Origin: Endozoicomonas ascidiicola
GTDB taxonomy: Bacteria; Pseudomonadota; Gammaproteobacteria; Pseudomonadales; Endozoicomonadaceae
Assembly: GCF_001646945.1 (NCBI RefSeq)
Contig: NZ_LUTV01000001.1
Span: 164,449-213,290, forward strand
Length of the DNA: 48,842 nucleotides
Direction: 5' to 3'
Each line of letters opens with the position of its first letter. The stretch's first letter is position 1. Made by a program: the position numbers and the translations under genes. This document shows positions 8,937-17,297 of the stretch, piece by piece. The notes under the pieces are model-generated. The model saw nothing but the letters and a program-made list of their open reading frames with translations, had not been told where the DNA came from and did not search any database.

Positions 8937-11900
8937 TCACCTATCGATACGAGGGATAGAATCCAATAGATCATCATATGAACCTGACTTACAACTTACA
9001 GTTAAGTCATTAAGTTGAGCATAGTCTCCACTGCAAAACCCATAAAGCCCACCTAAAAATATATAATCACTATCTTTACCCTCCTCTGAAAACAATTTGG
9101 TAATTTCAGTGATGCTATAAATATCTCTAAAATATAAACAGGCATCCCTCCCCCACTCTTCACTCCTTATAGTTTCGAACTGCCAAAGGGAATAGTGACT
9201 ACTTATGACAGAATGCATCAGAATAAAAATTGTCTTCGGCGTATTTGTCTCAGATTTCAAAATTGCAGCATCGCCTTTAGAGATAGACAGTAGATAAGAA
9301 ATATAACCATTCAACAATTTTTCTGCTGAATACAATGTAGTGGATAAGCCAGAGAAATCCGCATTGTATAATTGTGGAAATTCCTTAGATTGACACATAC
9401 AATCATCTGGTAAAAACCTTGCAACTTTTTTTAGAAAAGTCTCGTGAATTTTATCAATTTCAACCCCGACTCTAAGAAAGGTTAGCTGACTAAGAGCGCA
9501 AAATATTTTTTCACAAACTATCAAATCCTCAACAGAACTTTTCCCCACGCTCACTAAATCCTTCAAATCATCACAAACGGGTTGTGGGATTTTAGAGCAT
9601 CCATCTATTGAAAAGCAAGACCAGGCAAAAAGCTCTAAGTCTTCATTAAAATACTGATCAGGGACAACATGATTAAACAATAATAGTAAAGATTCATCTT
9701 TCAATCGTAAAAATAATTCATCATCAACTTCAGGGTATGATTCGGCAATCACAATGTTTCGAGTATCTTCACCTGTGCTATTTTTTTTAGGTCCATAGCT
9801 ATAAGAAACAAGCCTGATCTTACTACCTTCCTTCGGGAAAGGTTCGACAACAGTTAATTCAATACGCTCTCCTGTTAACTCTCTCAATACTCTTAACAAT
9901 ACTGGAACCGTAAATACCTTCCCATAATCCCCCTCACTCAGGATTTTCTTTAGCACCTCAGAATACCTAACCGCAATATCAGTACTTGCACATTTATCAT
10001 CAGAACTTTCTTTATAATTACTGTTCTTCAACCAGCATCCGACAACCGATTGAATATTTCCTTTTTCCAATGATGACTCCTTAGAAATAATTTTGCATTT
10101 AAACCCGCAAACACTCCTTAGATAAAAATTCATTTCATCCCTGCTAAAAACACTTACTCTCTTATTTATTCCTGTTGTACTGCCTAAATCAACGCTATCT
10201 TTCGCCAATTCAGTATCCTGACACTGCTTTCTGATCTCTGTGAGAAATTCAAGATCACGACTAGACACAAGATCCAACAACCTCGAGCCATCCCGGAGGT
10301 TTAAATCACTCTGCTTTTTCATGTTAGGAATTAAAGAATCAGATTTCATAAAAGCTATAAATTTTTTATTAATCAGTTCTTTCAGGTCTTCTTCTTTGGA
10401 ATGAAGAACATTCTTACACTTTTTTGCATCACTTGTTCCGAGAAAACGTAGACAAAGCCAATTAGTAAATTCTGCAACATTCGCTAACTCTGTACTGAAG
10501 ATTCCTATCACTTGCTTCATACTTTTACAGCATTGAGTAATATTGATTACTTCTACATGAGCAGATTCTAAACTCTCTTTCTGTGCAGACAACTTTTCGA
10601 ATGATCTTCGAAGCATTGTATAAGAATGTAAAAGTGATGTAAAAAAACAAGTAGATATTTTTTTAATTCTGGCATCACGCAATGAAGGGTATTTAGTGGT
10701 GACAAACTCTGTGCCCGGGCCTATTTCACCATCACATGTAAAAAAAGGAGGTGAAGCATCAATACAATACAGTACCTCTTCACCATCTTCTTTCACAAGT
10801 ACAAAATTTTCCGGGTTTGGATCTACCATGCATGTCAAAGTTGGTCTATCACCGGCAACGGCACTTTTTTCATTAAAAGCTTTACATTGCATGACACATT
10901 TAATAATACTCCTAATAATTTCAGTTTTATATTCTCCACTATTATCAGGATTAGCTAAAATTTCACTAACCATATTTTCTTTTTTATATTTCTTTTGAAC
11001 ACCTGCACAGATAAATAAGTCTTCTGTTCCACCCTCTGAAACTTTAGTACCTGAAATTTTAAACATTGAATAGATAACAGGGCTTAGTTTTACACTCATG
11101 AGTTCGCCCAGACCATCAATCTTGGTTTTAAAGGCTTCTTTGATAAGGCTCATAGAGACCCTTATCGAATTCAACGTTATTACCGCCTTTTGTTGCGGCA
11201 TTCCGTTCTTGATCATTTTAACAACAAGCCCAGGAAATAGCTTATGATCATAAACTCTCTGAGATATTCCCTCCCCCAAAACACTTGACCTCACACCAAA
11301 ATTACTACTCACCTCTTTTAATATTGCTTCCAGAACCTGATTAGTTCCATGCCAGATCAACCTATCATTTACCTCATCATTAGTCAACCTACTATTAGAT
11401 TGAGTTCTTACTAGTTTTTTCAATGTTGCCGGGTACTCTTTTTTATCATCAATCATATCATCCAACAAATTAGATTCATCAATCTTTTTAACTGGAATCT
11501 GATACTCTAAATAAACAGGGCTATCATTTTGATCAGATATACATCTACTAAATGACAAACAAGACATATCTATTTCTTTTTGAAACACATACCTGAACGA
11601 GGAAAAATTTGACACCTCCTGAGATAGTGGTATCTCTTTTCTAAACTTTATTAAAGCCGTAAAAACGCCAACATCATATTTACTTTGCAACTCAACCAAT
11701 CTATCAACAATCCCCTTATATGCATTCATATCATCCAACTTGGCCAGCCTGAACCCTCCTATCACACCCAAATCACTCAAATCACTCAAATCACCTATAT
11801 CAAATTCTACAATTTTATCCTCTACATTTCCCCAGCCTAAAGAACCACCCTTAAAATAGTCGCTGTAGACTTCCAGCTGTGGTGTTTTAGCTTCTGAATA

Positions 11901-12506
11901 TTTACTATTTTTGATACTCACATATAGATCACAGCCATTCCCTGAACCACTATCTTTTAGTGAAAACTCGAGATCATACAAAACACCTGAGATCATTTTT
12001 TTTTCTTTATACATTTCCCAAAGTTGTTTTACTACTTCGTGATCTTGCTTAAAAACTTCGGAGCCATCTTCTTTTTTTTCACAAAGTCCGTTAAAAAAAT
12101 ATTTCATATATGGAAAATTCTCCCATGCTTCAACACTACCGCCTCTCTCTGGAATACTCTCTAAACGGATTAACCTACGCTTTTCTTTCGGTACAGGATC
12201 AATTCCGGCAGAAAAATTAAACTTTACGTCTAGTTGATGAGATGAGACTAACAGCCTATTTATTTTAGAAGACGATATTTTACTATCAGTCTGCAGTTTC
12301 TGTGCATGTAAGGAAGGATGTTTCGGCTGGAGTGGAATATTTTTTTTAGGGTTGATGACTATAGCAACCCCTGCAACACCCATTGTGCCTTTTTCATTCA
12401 ACGAGGCCACTTTTTTATTATCAATTCCTACTTTCGTCCCTAATGATTCATTACTGTAACCAGTACCACCCCTGATTGTGCCACCAAAATTACTACCCAT
12501 CGCCAT
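8937..12506 (-). CDS. Large AT-rich protein of unknown function with a protein-kinase-like core
   Basis: 1189 residues, not recognised as a named family, with no signal peptide or clear membrane segment. The N-terminus is Gly/Ser-rich. Residues about 405-620 look like a kinase fold: a glycine-rich loop (LGEGISQRVYD, 410-420), a beta-3 lysine (LVVKMIK, Lys430), a possible helix-C glutamate (Glu457), a catalytic-loop match (VDPNPENFVL: Asp562 and Asn567 with the canonical D-x4-N spacing, compare DLKPEN) and a possible metal-binding aspartate (YCIDASPPF, Asp583, DAS in place of DFG). Residues 620-1189 are mostly helical and unassigned. The size, low GC and place in a conserved block fit an acquired effector-like gene. 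Kinase activity is inference. Confidence 0.8.
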   Translation of the reverse strand: MAMGSNFGGTIRGGTGYSNESLGTKVGIDNKKVASLNEKGTMGVAGVAIVINPKKNIPLQPKHPSLHAQKLQTDSKISSSKINRLLVSSHQLDVKFNFSAGIDPVPKEKRRLIRLESIPERGGSVEAWENFPYMKYFFNGLCEKKEDGSEVFKQDHEVVKQLWEMYKEKKMISGVLYDLEFSLKDSGSGNGCDLYVSIKNSKYSEAKTPQLEVYSDYFKGGSLGWGNVEDKIVEFDIGDLSDLSDLGVIGGFRLAKLDDMNAYKGIVDRLVELQSKYDVGVFTALIKFRKEIPLSQEVSNFSSFRYVFQKEIDMSCLSFSRCISDQNDSPVYLEYQIPVKKIDESNLLDDMIDDKKEYPATLKKLVRTQSNSRLTNDEVNDRLIWHGTNQVLEAILKEVSSNFGVRSSVLGEGISQRVYDHKLFPGLVVKMIKNGMPQQKAVITLNSIRVSMSLIKEAFKTKIDGLGELMSVKLSPVIYSMFKISGTKVSEGGTEDLFICAGVQKKYKKENMVSEILANPDNSGEYKTEIIRSIIKCVMQCKAFNEKSAVAGDRPTLTCMVDPNPENFVLVKEDGEEVLYCIDASPPFFTCDGEIGPGTEFVTTKYPSLRDARIKKISTCFFTSLLHSYTMLRRSFEKLSAQKESLESAHVEVINITQCCKSMKQVIGIFSTELANVAEFTNWLCLRFLGTSDAKKCKNVLHSKEEDLKELINKKFIAFMKSDSLIPNMKKQSDLNLRDGSRLLDLVSSRDLEFLTEIRKQCQDTELAKDSVDLGSTTGINKRVSVFSRDEMNFYLRSVCGFKCKIISKESSLEKGNIQSVVGCWLKNSNYKESSDDKCASTDIAVRYSEVLKKILSEGDYGKVFTVPVLLRVLRELTGERIELTVVEPFPKEGSKIRLVSYSYGPKKNSTGEDTRNIVIAESYPEVDDELFLRLKDESLLLLFNHVVPDQYFNEDLELFAWSCFSIDGCSKIPQPVCDDLKDLVSVGKSSVEDLIVCEKIFCALSQLTFLRVGVEIDKIHETFLKKVARFLPDDCMCQSKEFPQLYNADFSGLSTTLYSAEKLLNGYISYLLSISKGDAAILKSETNTPKTIFILMHSVISSHYSLWQFETIRSEEWGRDACLYFRDIYSITEITKLFSEEGKDSDYIFLGGLYGFCSGDYAQLNDLTVSCKSGSYDDLLDSIPRIDR

Positions 12507-12843
12507 TTTTTAGTACTCTTTATTTAAGAAGAGCGGTTATACCCGAAGCGTAAGTCTCAGGAAATCATCCAAACAATCATTTAACTCTATTGCTATTCCA
12601 ATTTCACAAAATATTGTCATTAGCATGCAATTCATTATATTCAAACTTATCATCCAACTTCCTTCAATTTTCAGCAATTCGATAACATTACCCAAGTTGG
12701 TACCATCTATTTCTCATTTCGCTTATTAGTTGCTTTCACATTTCAATTTAACCGCAATACTCTAAGCCTCTGAAATTTAGCTGAACTATTTCAAATAAAA
12801 AATATTTTAGCCCATGATGTATCAAAACTGTGAAATCAACTCA
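12507..12843. other. AT-rich gene-free stretch
   Basis: About 340 bases upstream of the large minus-strand gene, strongly AT-rich, with no credible ORF. It probably holds the promoter of the gene starting at 12506, but I see no convincing -35/-10 pair and no recognisable operator. Confidence 0.3.
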
Positions 12844-13072
12844 TAAGTACCCAACCATATGAAATCATATTTTCTGGTTCATTGGTTAGCCACTCTCGGC
12901 AACCTGCTCCTGCCTTGCACTACCTCCTGCATCCATGCAGTCGTGCGGCGTTACATCTACGATCACATAGCTAATACCCATAGGGCATAAAGGCTATGCT
13001 CACTCCGATGTGCCTTGCAGAGCAACCAACCACTAAGCCAGAAATATTCGATTTCATATGATCGGGTACTTA
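12844..13072. mobile_element. MITE-like element with about 50-bp terminal inverted repeats and TA flanks
   Basis: The ends are imperfect inverted repeats. 12844-12866 and 13050-13072 match over 23 bases with two mismatches, and similarity continues inward to about 12896 and 13020. Outermost are TA-AGTACCC and GGGTACT-TA, so the element proper is 12846-13070 (225 bp), flanked by TA, the target duplication of IS630/Tc1-mariner type transposition. It has no ORF. It lies 15 bases past the ruvB stop and could serve as its 3' hairpin. Confidence 0.7.
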
Positions 13073-13087
13073 GGCTTGCTGCGGATA

Positions 13088-14092
13088 TTACTTATTATAT
13101 TGATATCCAAAATGCAGATATGCGCTTTTTGTCAACACTCTCCCTCTCGGAGTTCTCATAATATAACCTTGCTGAATAAGATAGGGCTCCAGCACATCTT
13201 CAATAGTATCTCTTTCCTCGCTGATCGCAGCTGCCAAACTATCTATACCAACTGGACCACCGTCAAACTTTTCAATCATTGCTAACAGTAAGCGACGATC
13301 CATATTATCAAAGCCATTGCTGTCAACATCCAACATGGTCAGTGCTCCATCTGCCAGCTCTTTCGTTACCACACCATTACCTTTTACTTCTGCATAATCT
13401 CGTACTCTACGGAGTAATCGATTGGCAATTCGTGGGGTTCCTCTTGAACGGCGCGCTATTTCACTAGCAGCCTCGTTATCCATTTGAACACCCAGTATTC
13501 TTCCGGAACGAAGTACAATGTCACAAAGATCAGCAACATTATAAAACTCTAAACGCTGAACAATGCCAAACCGATCTCTTAGCGGGGAGGTAAGCAAACC
13601 TGCTCTTGTGGTTGCGCCAACCAGAGTGAAAGGTGGAAGGTCTAACTTAATGGATCGCGCCGCAGGCCCTTCACCGATCATGATATCCAACTGATAGTCT
13701 TCCATAGCCGGATACAATATTTCCTCTACTGCTGGACTCAGCCGGTGAATTTCATCAATAAAAAGAATGTCGTTGGGTTCAAGGTTCGTGAGCAGCGCCG
13801 CTAAGTCACCGGCTTTTTCAATAACCGGCCCTGATGTTGAGCGAATCTTACTGCTCATTTCATTAGCCAGTATATGGGATAGTGTCGTTTTACCAAGACC
13901 AGGCGGTCCAAAAATCAAGGTGTGATCCAATGCATCTTTACGCCTTCTGGCAGCCTCAATAAAAATCTCCATCTGCTCCCTGACTTTTGGCTGGCCAGTA
14001 TATTCGCTGAGGCGAACAGGACGTATGGCACGATCCTGCACTTCTTCATTAGGGCGTTCCTGTGCCGAAATCAAGCGATCAGCTTCTATCAT
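13088..14092 (-). CDS. ruvB: Holliday junction branch migration ATPase RuvB
   Basis: Hexameric AAA+ motor that drives branch migration with RuvA. 334 residues from the ATG at 14092 ([11 protein letters not shown], the usual RuvB start); an in-frame TTG at 14104 overlaps the GGA ribosome binding site and is not preferred. Visible motifs: Walker [10 protein letters not shown], Walker B DEIHRLSP, sensor 1 GATTRAG, an arginine-finger region, and the C-terminal winged helix ([17 protein letters not shown]). It is separated from ruvA by the oppositely oriented rarD, so it cannot share the ruvCA transcript in the usual way. Confidence 0.97.
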   Translation of the reverse strand: MIEADRLISAQERPNEEVQDRAIRPVRLSEYTGQPKVREQMEIFIEAARRRKDALDHTLIFGPPGLGKTTLSHILANEMSSKIRSTSGPVIEKAGDLAALLTNLEPNDILFIDEIHRLSPAVEEILYPAMEDYQLDIMIGEGPAARSIKLDLPPFTLVGATTRAGLLTSPLRDRFGIVQRLEFYNVADLCDIVLRSGRILGVQMDNEAASEIARRSRGTPRIANRLLRRVRDYAEVKGNGVVTKELADGALTMLDVDSNGFDNMDRRLLLAMIEKFDGGPVGIDSLAAAISEERDTIEDVLEPYLIQQGYIMRTPRGRVLTKSAYLHFGYQYNK

Positions 14093-14222
14093 GATGTTTT
14101 CCAATAAATAATTAGTAACAGATTACCACTACAAGGTGATGATGCGAACGCATAATCACGAATGGAACTAAAGCACCAAAGCACTGTCTAATCTGCCGTA
14201 AATGAAGCGGGTATGCCTTGAG

Positions 14223-14270
14223 AAGCTGTTCACCATCTTTCTGCAAGCTGCAAAAGATCATGAACAGCTT
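14223..14270. repeat. REP-like 48-bp palindrome, copy 1
   Basis: A nearly perfect palindrome: AAGCTGTTCA at 14223-14232 pairs with TGAACAGCTT at 14261-14270, and ATCTTT inside pairs with AAAGAT. A second copy about 80% identical lies at 30841-30888, so this is a dispersed repeat. It sits between ruvB and rarD. Confidence 0.7.
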
Positions 14271-14339
14271 TTTAGCGACTATGCTATCAAGACTTACCAC
14301 GAGTAGTGCTAATTGTCCTATTAACTTGGCAGAGCTGTA

Positions 14340-15230
14340 ATGTCATCACAACTATCCACAACCGGGTTGACCTGTTCCATCCTTGCCTCCCTGCTGTTTG
14401 GGTTGATCCCATGGTATGTTCAATTTTTAGAACCTCTGGACGGCTCCTTGTTATTTTGGAACCGTATTTTGTTCTCAGCCATCACCGCATTCATTGCGCT
14501 GGTTCTGTTTAAACAACTGGGTTTCCTAAAAGCGCTGTTGTCACAACCCAAAAATGTCGCTCTGCTCTCAGTGGGTACGGCCTTGGTGGCTGTTCAGTGG
14601 TGGCTTTTCGTCTGGGCACCAGTAAATGATCTGACAACGGAGCTTTCTCTGGGCTACTTCCTTCTTCCTCTGACATTAGTGTTAACAGGTCGTATAGCTT
14701 ACGGAGAAAAGCTCCGCCCGCTCCAGTTAACTGCCGCCATTCTCGCCGCCATGGGTGTTGGACATGAAATATATCAGTTTGGTTCTCTTTCCTGGGTCGC
14801 TGTGGCCGTTGCTGCAGGATACCCTTTCTACTTTCTCATTCGCAGAAAAGTGAAGGTTAACAGTCTTACCTGCTTCTTCTTTGAGAATATGTTGCTGCTT
14901 CCTTTTGCCCTTTTTGCCATTGCTACAGATAATAGTTTTTCATCTGCATTAATGGCGCAGAGCCATCTATATCTGCTGCTTCCCGGGCTTGGCGTGCTAA
15001 CTACTGCTGCCATGTTGGTCTATGTAGCCGCTTCAAAGTCGCTCCCCGTTAGCTTGTTCGGCCTGCTCAGCTATCTGGAGCCGGTGATTATCTTTATGGT
15101 CGCGGTTTTCATTCTTCGGGAACCATTACCAACAGCGCAATGGGTGACCTACGGATTTATATGGATGGCAACGATGATCATTTGTATAGACTCTATCCGT
15201 ATCATTGTCCGCAGGCCTGCTGTCGTTTAG
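14340..15230 (+). CDS. rarD: EamA-family transporter, RarD-like
   Basis: 296 residues with about ten transmembrane helices. The N-terminus ([20 protein letters not shown]) and the segments [10 protein letters not shown] and [11 protein letters not shown] are typical of RarD, the family named for chloramphenicol sensitivity. Its substrate is not settled. It lies on the plus strand between ruvA and ruvB, which are normally adjacent and co-directional. Its stop overlaps the ruvA stop region by four bases (15227-15230), leaving no room for a terminator between the convergent genes. Confidence 0.88.
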   Translation: MSSQLSTTGLTCSILASLLFGLIPWYVQFLEPLDGSLLFWNRILFSAITAFIALVLFKQLGFLKALLSQPKNVALLSVGTALVAVQWWLFVWAPVNDLTTELSLGYFLLPLTLVLTGRIAYGEKLRPLQLTAAILAAMGVGHEIYQFGSLSWVAVAVAAGYPFYFLIRRKVKVNSLTCFFFENMLLLPFALFAIATDNSFSSALMAQSHLYLLLPGLGVLTTAAMLVYVAASKSLPVSLFGLLSYLEPVIIFMVAVFILREPLPTAQWVTYGFIWMATMIICIDSIRIIVRRPAVV

Positions 15231-15844
15231 ATCATGCTCTTCAGTGCCTGTCGAATTAACTCTTCGCTGGACAGGCCATCTACTTTAATTCGGGCAATGA
15301 CCTTGCTGGCATCCTGAGATTTATAGCCCAGAGCAACTAGTGCGCTGATCGCTTCCTGCTCAGATTCTGCATCCTGGCGTTCAATCACTTGACCCAATGG
15401 TGTGCCGCTCAGGCCATCAAACGAAGCTGCGCTTGTATCCCATTTTGTGAGTTTATCCTTAAGCTCGACAATCAAACGTTCTGCTGTTTTTTTGCCAACG
15501 CCCGGTAATTTAACCAGTCTCGAACTATCGCCATCGTGCACACTGCGCACAAACTCAGTGGCATCAATACCTGATAACAGTGTTAAACCCAGCTTTGGAC
15601 CAACCCCGTTTACCTTTATCAGGGTACGAAATAGTTCACGCTCTCTGGCATCACTAAAACCGTAGAGTAACTGAGCATCTTCACGCACGACAAAGTGCGT
15701 ATAAATCACCACTTCTTCGCCAGTCTCAGGCAGGCGGTAAAACACCGACATGGGTGCTTCTACGTCATAACCTACACCTGATACATCAATCAGCAGGTGA
15801 GGTGCTTTTTTTTCCAGCAAAATTCCACGAAGTCTGCCAATCAT
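15227..15844 (-). CDS. ruvA: Holliday junction DNA-binding protein RuvA
   Basis: 205 residues. RuvA binds the four-way junction as a tetramer and loads RuvB. Visible are the N-terminal OB-fold ([20 protein letters not shown]), two helix-hairpin-helix motifs ([14 protein letters not shown] and [19 protein letters not shown]), a linker about 140-155, and the C-terminal RuvB-contacting domain ([16 protein letters not shown]). It follows ruvC by 12 bases. Confidence 0.97.
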   Translation of the reverse strand: MIGRLRGILLEKKAPHLLIDVSGVGYDVEAPMSVFYRLPETGEEVVIYTHFVVREDAQLLYGFSDARERELFRTLIKVNGVGPKLGLTLLSGIDATEFVRSVHDGDSSRLVKLPGVGKKTAERLIVELKDKLTKWDTSAASFDGLSGTPLGQVIERQDAESEQEAISALVALGYKSQDASKVIARIKVDGLSSEELIRQALKSMI

Positions 15845-15856
15845 GTGATCAGTTCC

Positions 15857-16375
15857 TTAACGTAAACGACGATTTCTTCGACCGGTGGCACCAGCCATGC
15901 GCACAAGACTGGCGCGGGTGTGAGAGTGGCAAAGGGCGATAGCCAGCGCATCTGCGGCATCTGCCTGCGGTGTTTTATCCAGCTTTAGAATGGAGGTAAT
16001 CATATGCTGCACTTGGGATTTCTCCGCAGACCCTGTACCTACTACTGCCTGCTTCACCTGCCGGGCAGAGTATTCAGAGACTTCCAACCCATGATTGACT
16101 GAAGCAACAATCGCAGCGCCCCGAGCCTGACCGAGTTTTAAAGCGGAATCCGCATTGCGCGCCATAAACACCTGCTCAATACCCACCGATTGCGGTGCGT
16201 ACATTTCAATCACCGTATTGATGCCCTGAAATATTTGTAACAAACGTTCTGGTAACGGTGCATCCTGTATTCGTATACAACCGGACGCCACGTATTTACA
16301 CTGGGAGCCAATCTCTTCAATAACGCCATAGCCTGTGATCCTGGAACCTGGATCAATTCCTAATAAGATGGCCAT
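15857..16375 (-). CDS. ruvC: Crossover junction endodeoxyribonuclease RuvC
   Basis: 172 residues. Homodimeric resolvase that cuts Holliday junctions. Catalytic acidic residues are visible: Asp in [14 protein letters not shown], Glu in [19 protein letters not shown], and the C-terminal pair in [13 protein letters not shown]. An AGGACAGGA stretch precedes the ATG. It is the first gene of ruvC-ruvA, and a LexA-type box lies 36 bases upstream. Confidence 0.97.
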   Translation of the reverse strand: MAILLGIDPGSRITGYGVIEEIGSQCKYVASGCIRIQDAPLPERLLQIFQGINTVIEMYAPQSVGIEQVFMARNADSALKLGQARGAAIVASVNHGLEVSEYSARQVKQAVVGTGSAEKSQVQHMITSILKLDKTPQADAADALAIALCHSHTRASLVRMAGATGRRNRRLR

Positions 16376-16410
16376 TCCTGTCCTTCAACGCTGTATTACT
16401 TTAAAAATAA

Positions 16411-16430
16411 TACTGTATATATGTACACCT
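16411..16430 (-). promoter_or_regulatory. Probable LexA (SOS) box upstream of ruvC
   Basis: TACTGTATATATGTACACCT matches the gammaproteobacterial LexA consensus (TACTGTATATATATACAGTA) at 16 of 20 positions. One CTGT half-site is perfect and the other has ACAC for ACAG. It lies 36 bases upstream of the ruvC start, overlapping the likely promoter region, so damage-inducible control of ruvC-ruvA is probable. Confidence 0.65.
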
Positions 16431-16550
16431 TTCCAGAACAATATCTCATAGCTCCCTTACAATTGAGAAACAGTGCATTACTAAAACAGACTACGAAAAC
16501 AAGCCACAAAGACTTAATCTTGGTACGTTGCTTTTTGGGACAAGTTTGCA

Positions 16551-16634
16551 ATGAATAGCCAAGCTAAAACCTTATTGGTCATAACCTTTTTGACCCTCAC
16601 CCTTTTTACCGTCACGTTGCTACTTAATTTGTGA
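16551..16634 (+). CDS. Possible 27-residue single-helix membrane peptide
   Basis: ATG at 16551 to TGA at 16634. The product starts MNSQAKTL, continues as one Leu/Thr/Phe-rich hydrophobic helix (about residues 8-26) and ends in Asn-Leu. The ribosome binding site is weak (GGGAC, about 12 bases upstream). It ends exactly where the convergent CAP-Gly gene ends. It could be a small membrane protein or chance. Confidence 0.35.
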   Translation: MNSQAKTLLVITFLTLTLFTVTLLLNL

Positions 16635-17129
16635 TTATTTCAACTCGCCTTTTACTACACTACTAAGCGGCACTAGTGCAGCATGTTTTTCTTGTGTTCG
16701 GAATAATTCAACATGGTTATACGTGCCTCTTCCATTACCATAAGGCTGATCCATTTCGATCCCTACGTAAATCCCCAGCTGTTCACTATTATTCAAATAT
16801 CCAGTCCACCTAACTGTACCCAACGCTATAACTTCTTTTTCTGATAAATCCTGCGTGAAAATAGACACTCGTTCCCCTTTTTTTAGATTTTCACATTCAG
16901 AAAACTCCGGAGTTTGAGGCACAACCTGATCAGTTTTCCTGCCTGCAATACCAGCATTTGTTGGCTTTCTTGAACCATCATTTGCTAGATAGTTGCCTCC
17001 CTCAACCGACCTAATGCTTTGCCCACCTTTACGAGCAACCTCCTCTGATTCCGGTTGCACTTGCACGGGCCGAGCTAGCTCCGACGAGTAAGCACCTCCG
17101 ATTCTGCCTGATGAATTAGATGATTCCAT
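16635..17129 (-). CDS. CAP-Gly domain protein (eukaryote-like)
   Basis: 164 residues from the ATG at 17129, chosen because GGAGAG stands just upstream; the longer reading frame to 17180 lacks a site. The N-terminal 80 residues are Ser/Gly/Pro-rich and probably disordered. Residues about 85-160 match the CAP-Gly fold: GERVSIF, then GTVRWTGYL, GIYVGIEMDQPYGNGRGTYN and LVPLSSV. CAP-Gly domains bind C-terminal EEY/F motifs of tubulin and EB proteins in eukaryotes, or ubiquitin-pathway partners in CYLD; the MDxPxGN form resembles the CYLD type. The canonical GKNDG is changed to GNGRG. It sits between yebC and ruvC. A role on host proteins is inference. Confidence 0.75.
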   Translation of the reverse strand: MESSNSSGRIGGAYSSELARPVQVQPESEEVARKGGQSIRSVEGGNYLANDGSRKPTNAGIAGRKTDQVVPQTPEFSECENLKKGERVSIFTQDLSEKEVIALGTVRWTGYLNNSEQLGIYVGIEMDQPYGNGRGTYNHVELFRTQEKHAALVPLSSVVKGELK

Positions 17130-17237
17130 GGCTCTCTCCAATAACAAGTTCAGTTTTATTTGCGCTCTGATGATATACACAACGGCGTGTATATTATCTG
17201 AGACATCAAAAACCCACCTGTTACTCCCTTACTCCAT

Positions 17238-17275
17238 AAAAAAATGCCCGGTGTTCTCACACCAGGCATTTTTAG
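17238..17275 (-). terminator. Intrinsic terminator after yebC
   Basis: AATGCC-C-GGTGT and ACACC-A-GGCATT (17243-17270) form a 12-bp stem with one mismatch and a TCTC loop, with A runs on one side and T runs on the other. It can work on both strands and lies 24 bases past the yebC stop. Confidence 0.85.
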
Positions 17276-17297
17276 TACTTCAACCAATCCAATAAGA

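Noticed and set aside
9717-9981. OTU-like cysteine protease domain in the C-terminal third of the 1189-residue protein (residues about 843-930)
   Set aside because: The pattern YSEVLKK...LLRVLRELTGERIELTV loosely recalls OTU folds, but no DGxC nucleophile motif and no matching catalytic His were found.
11743-12506. Possible secretion signal or membrane helix at the N-terminus of the kinase-like protein
   Set aside because: The segment GVAGVAIVI at about 43-51 is too short for a membrane span and is not preceded by a typical n-region.
13058-13285. 75-codon plus-strand frame near the MITE and ruvB end
   Set aside because: It overlaps ruvB antisense and the repeat element, with no coding features.
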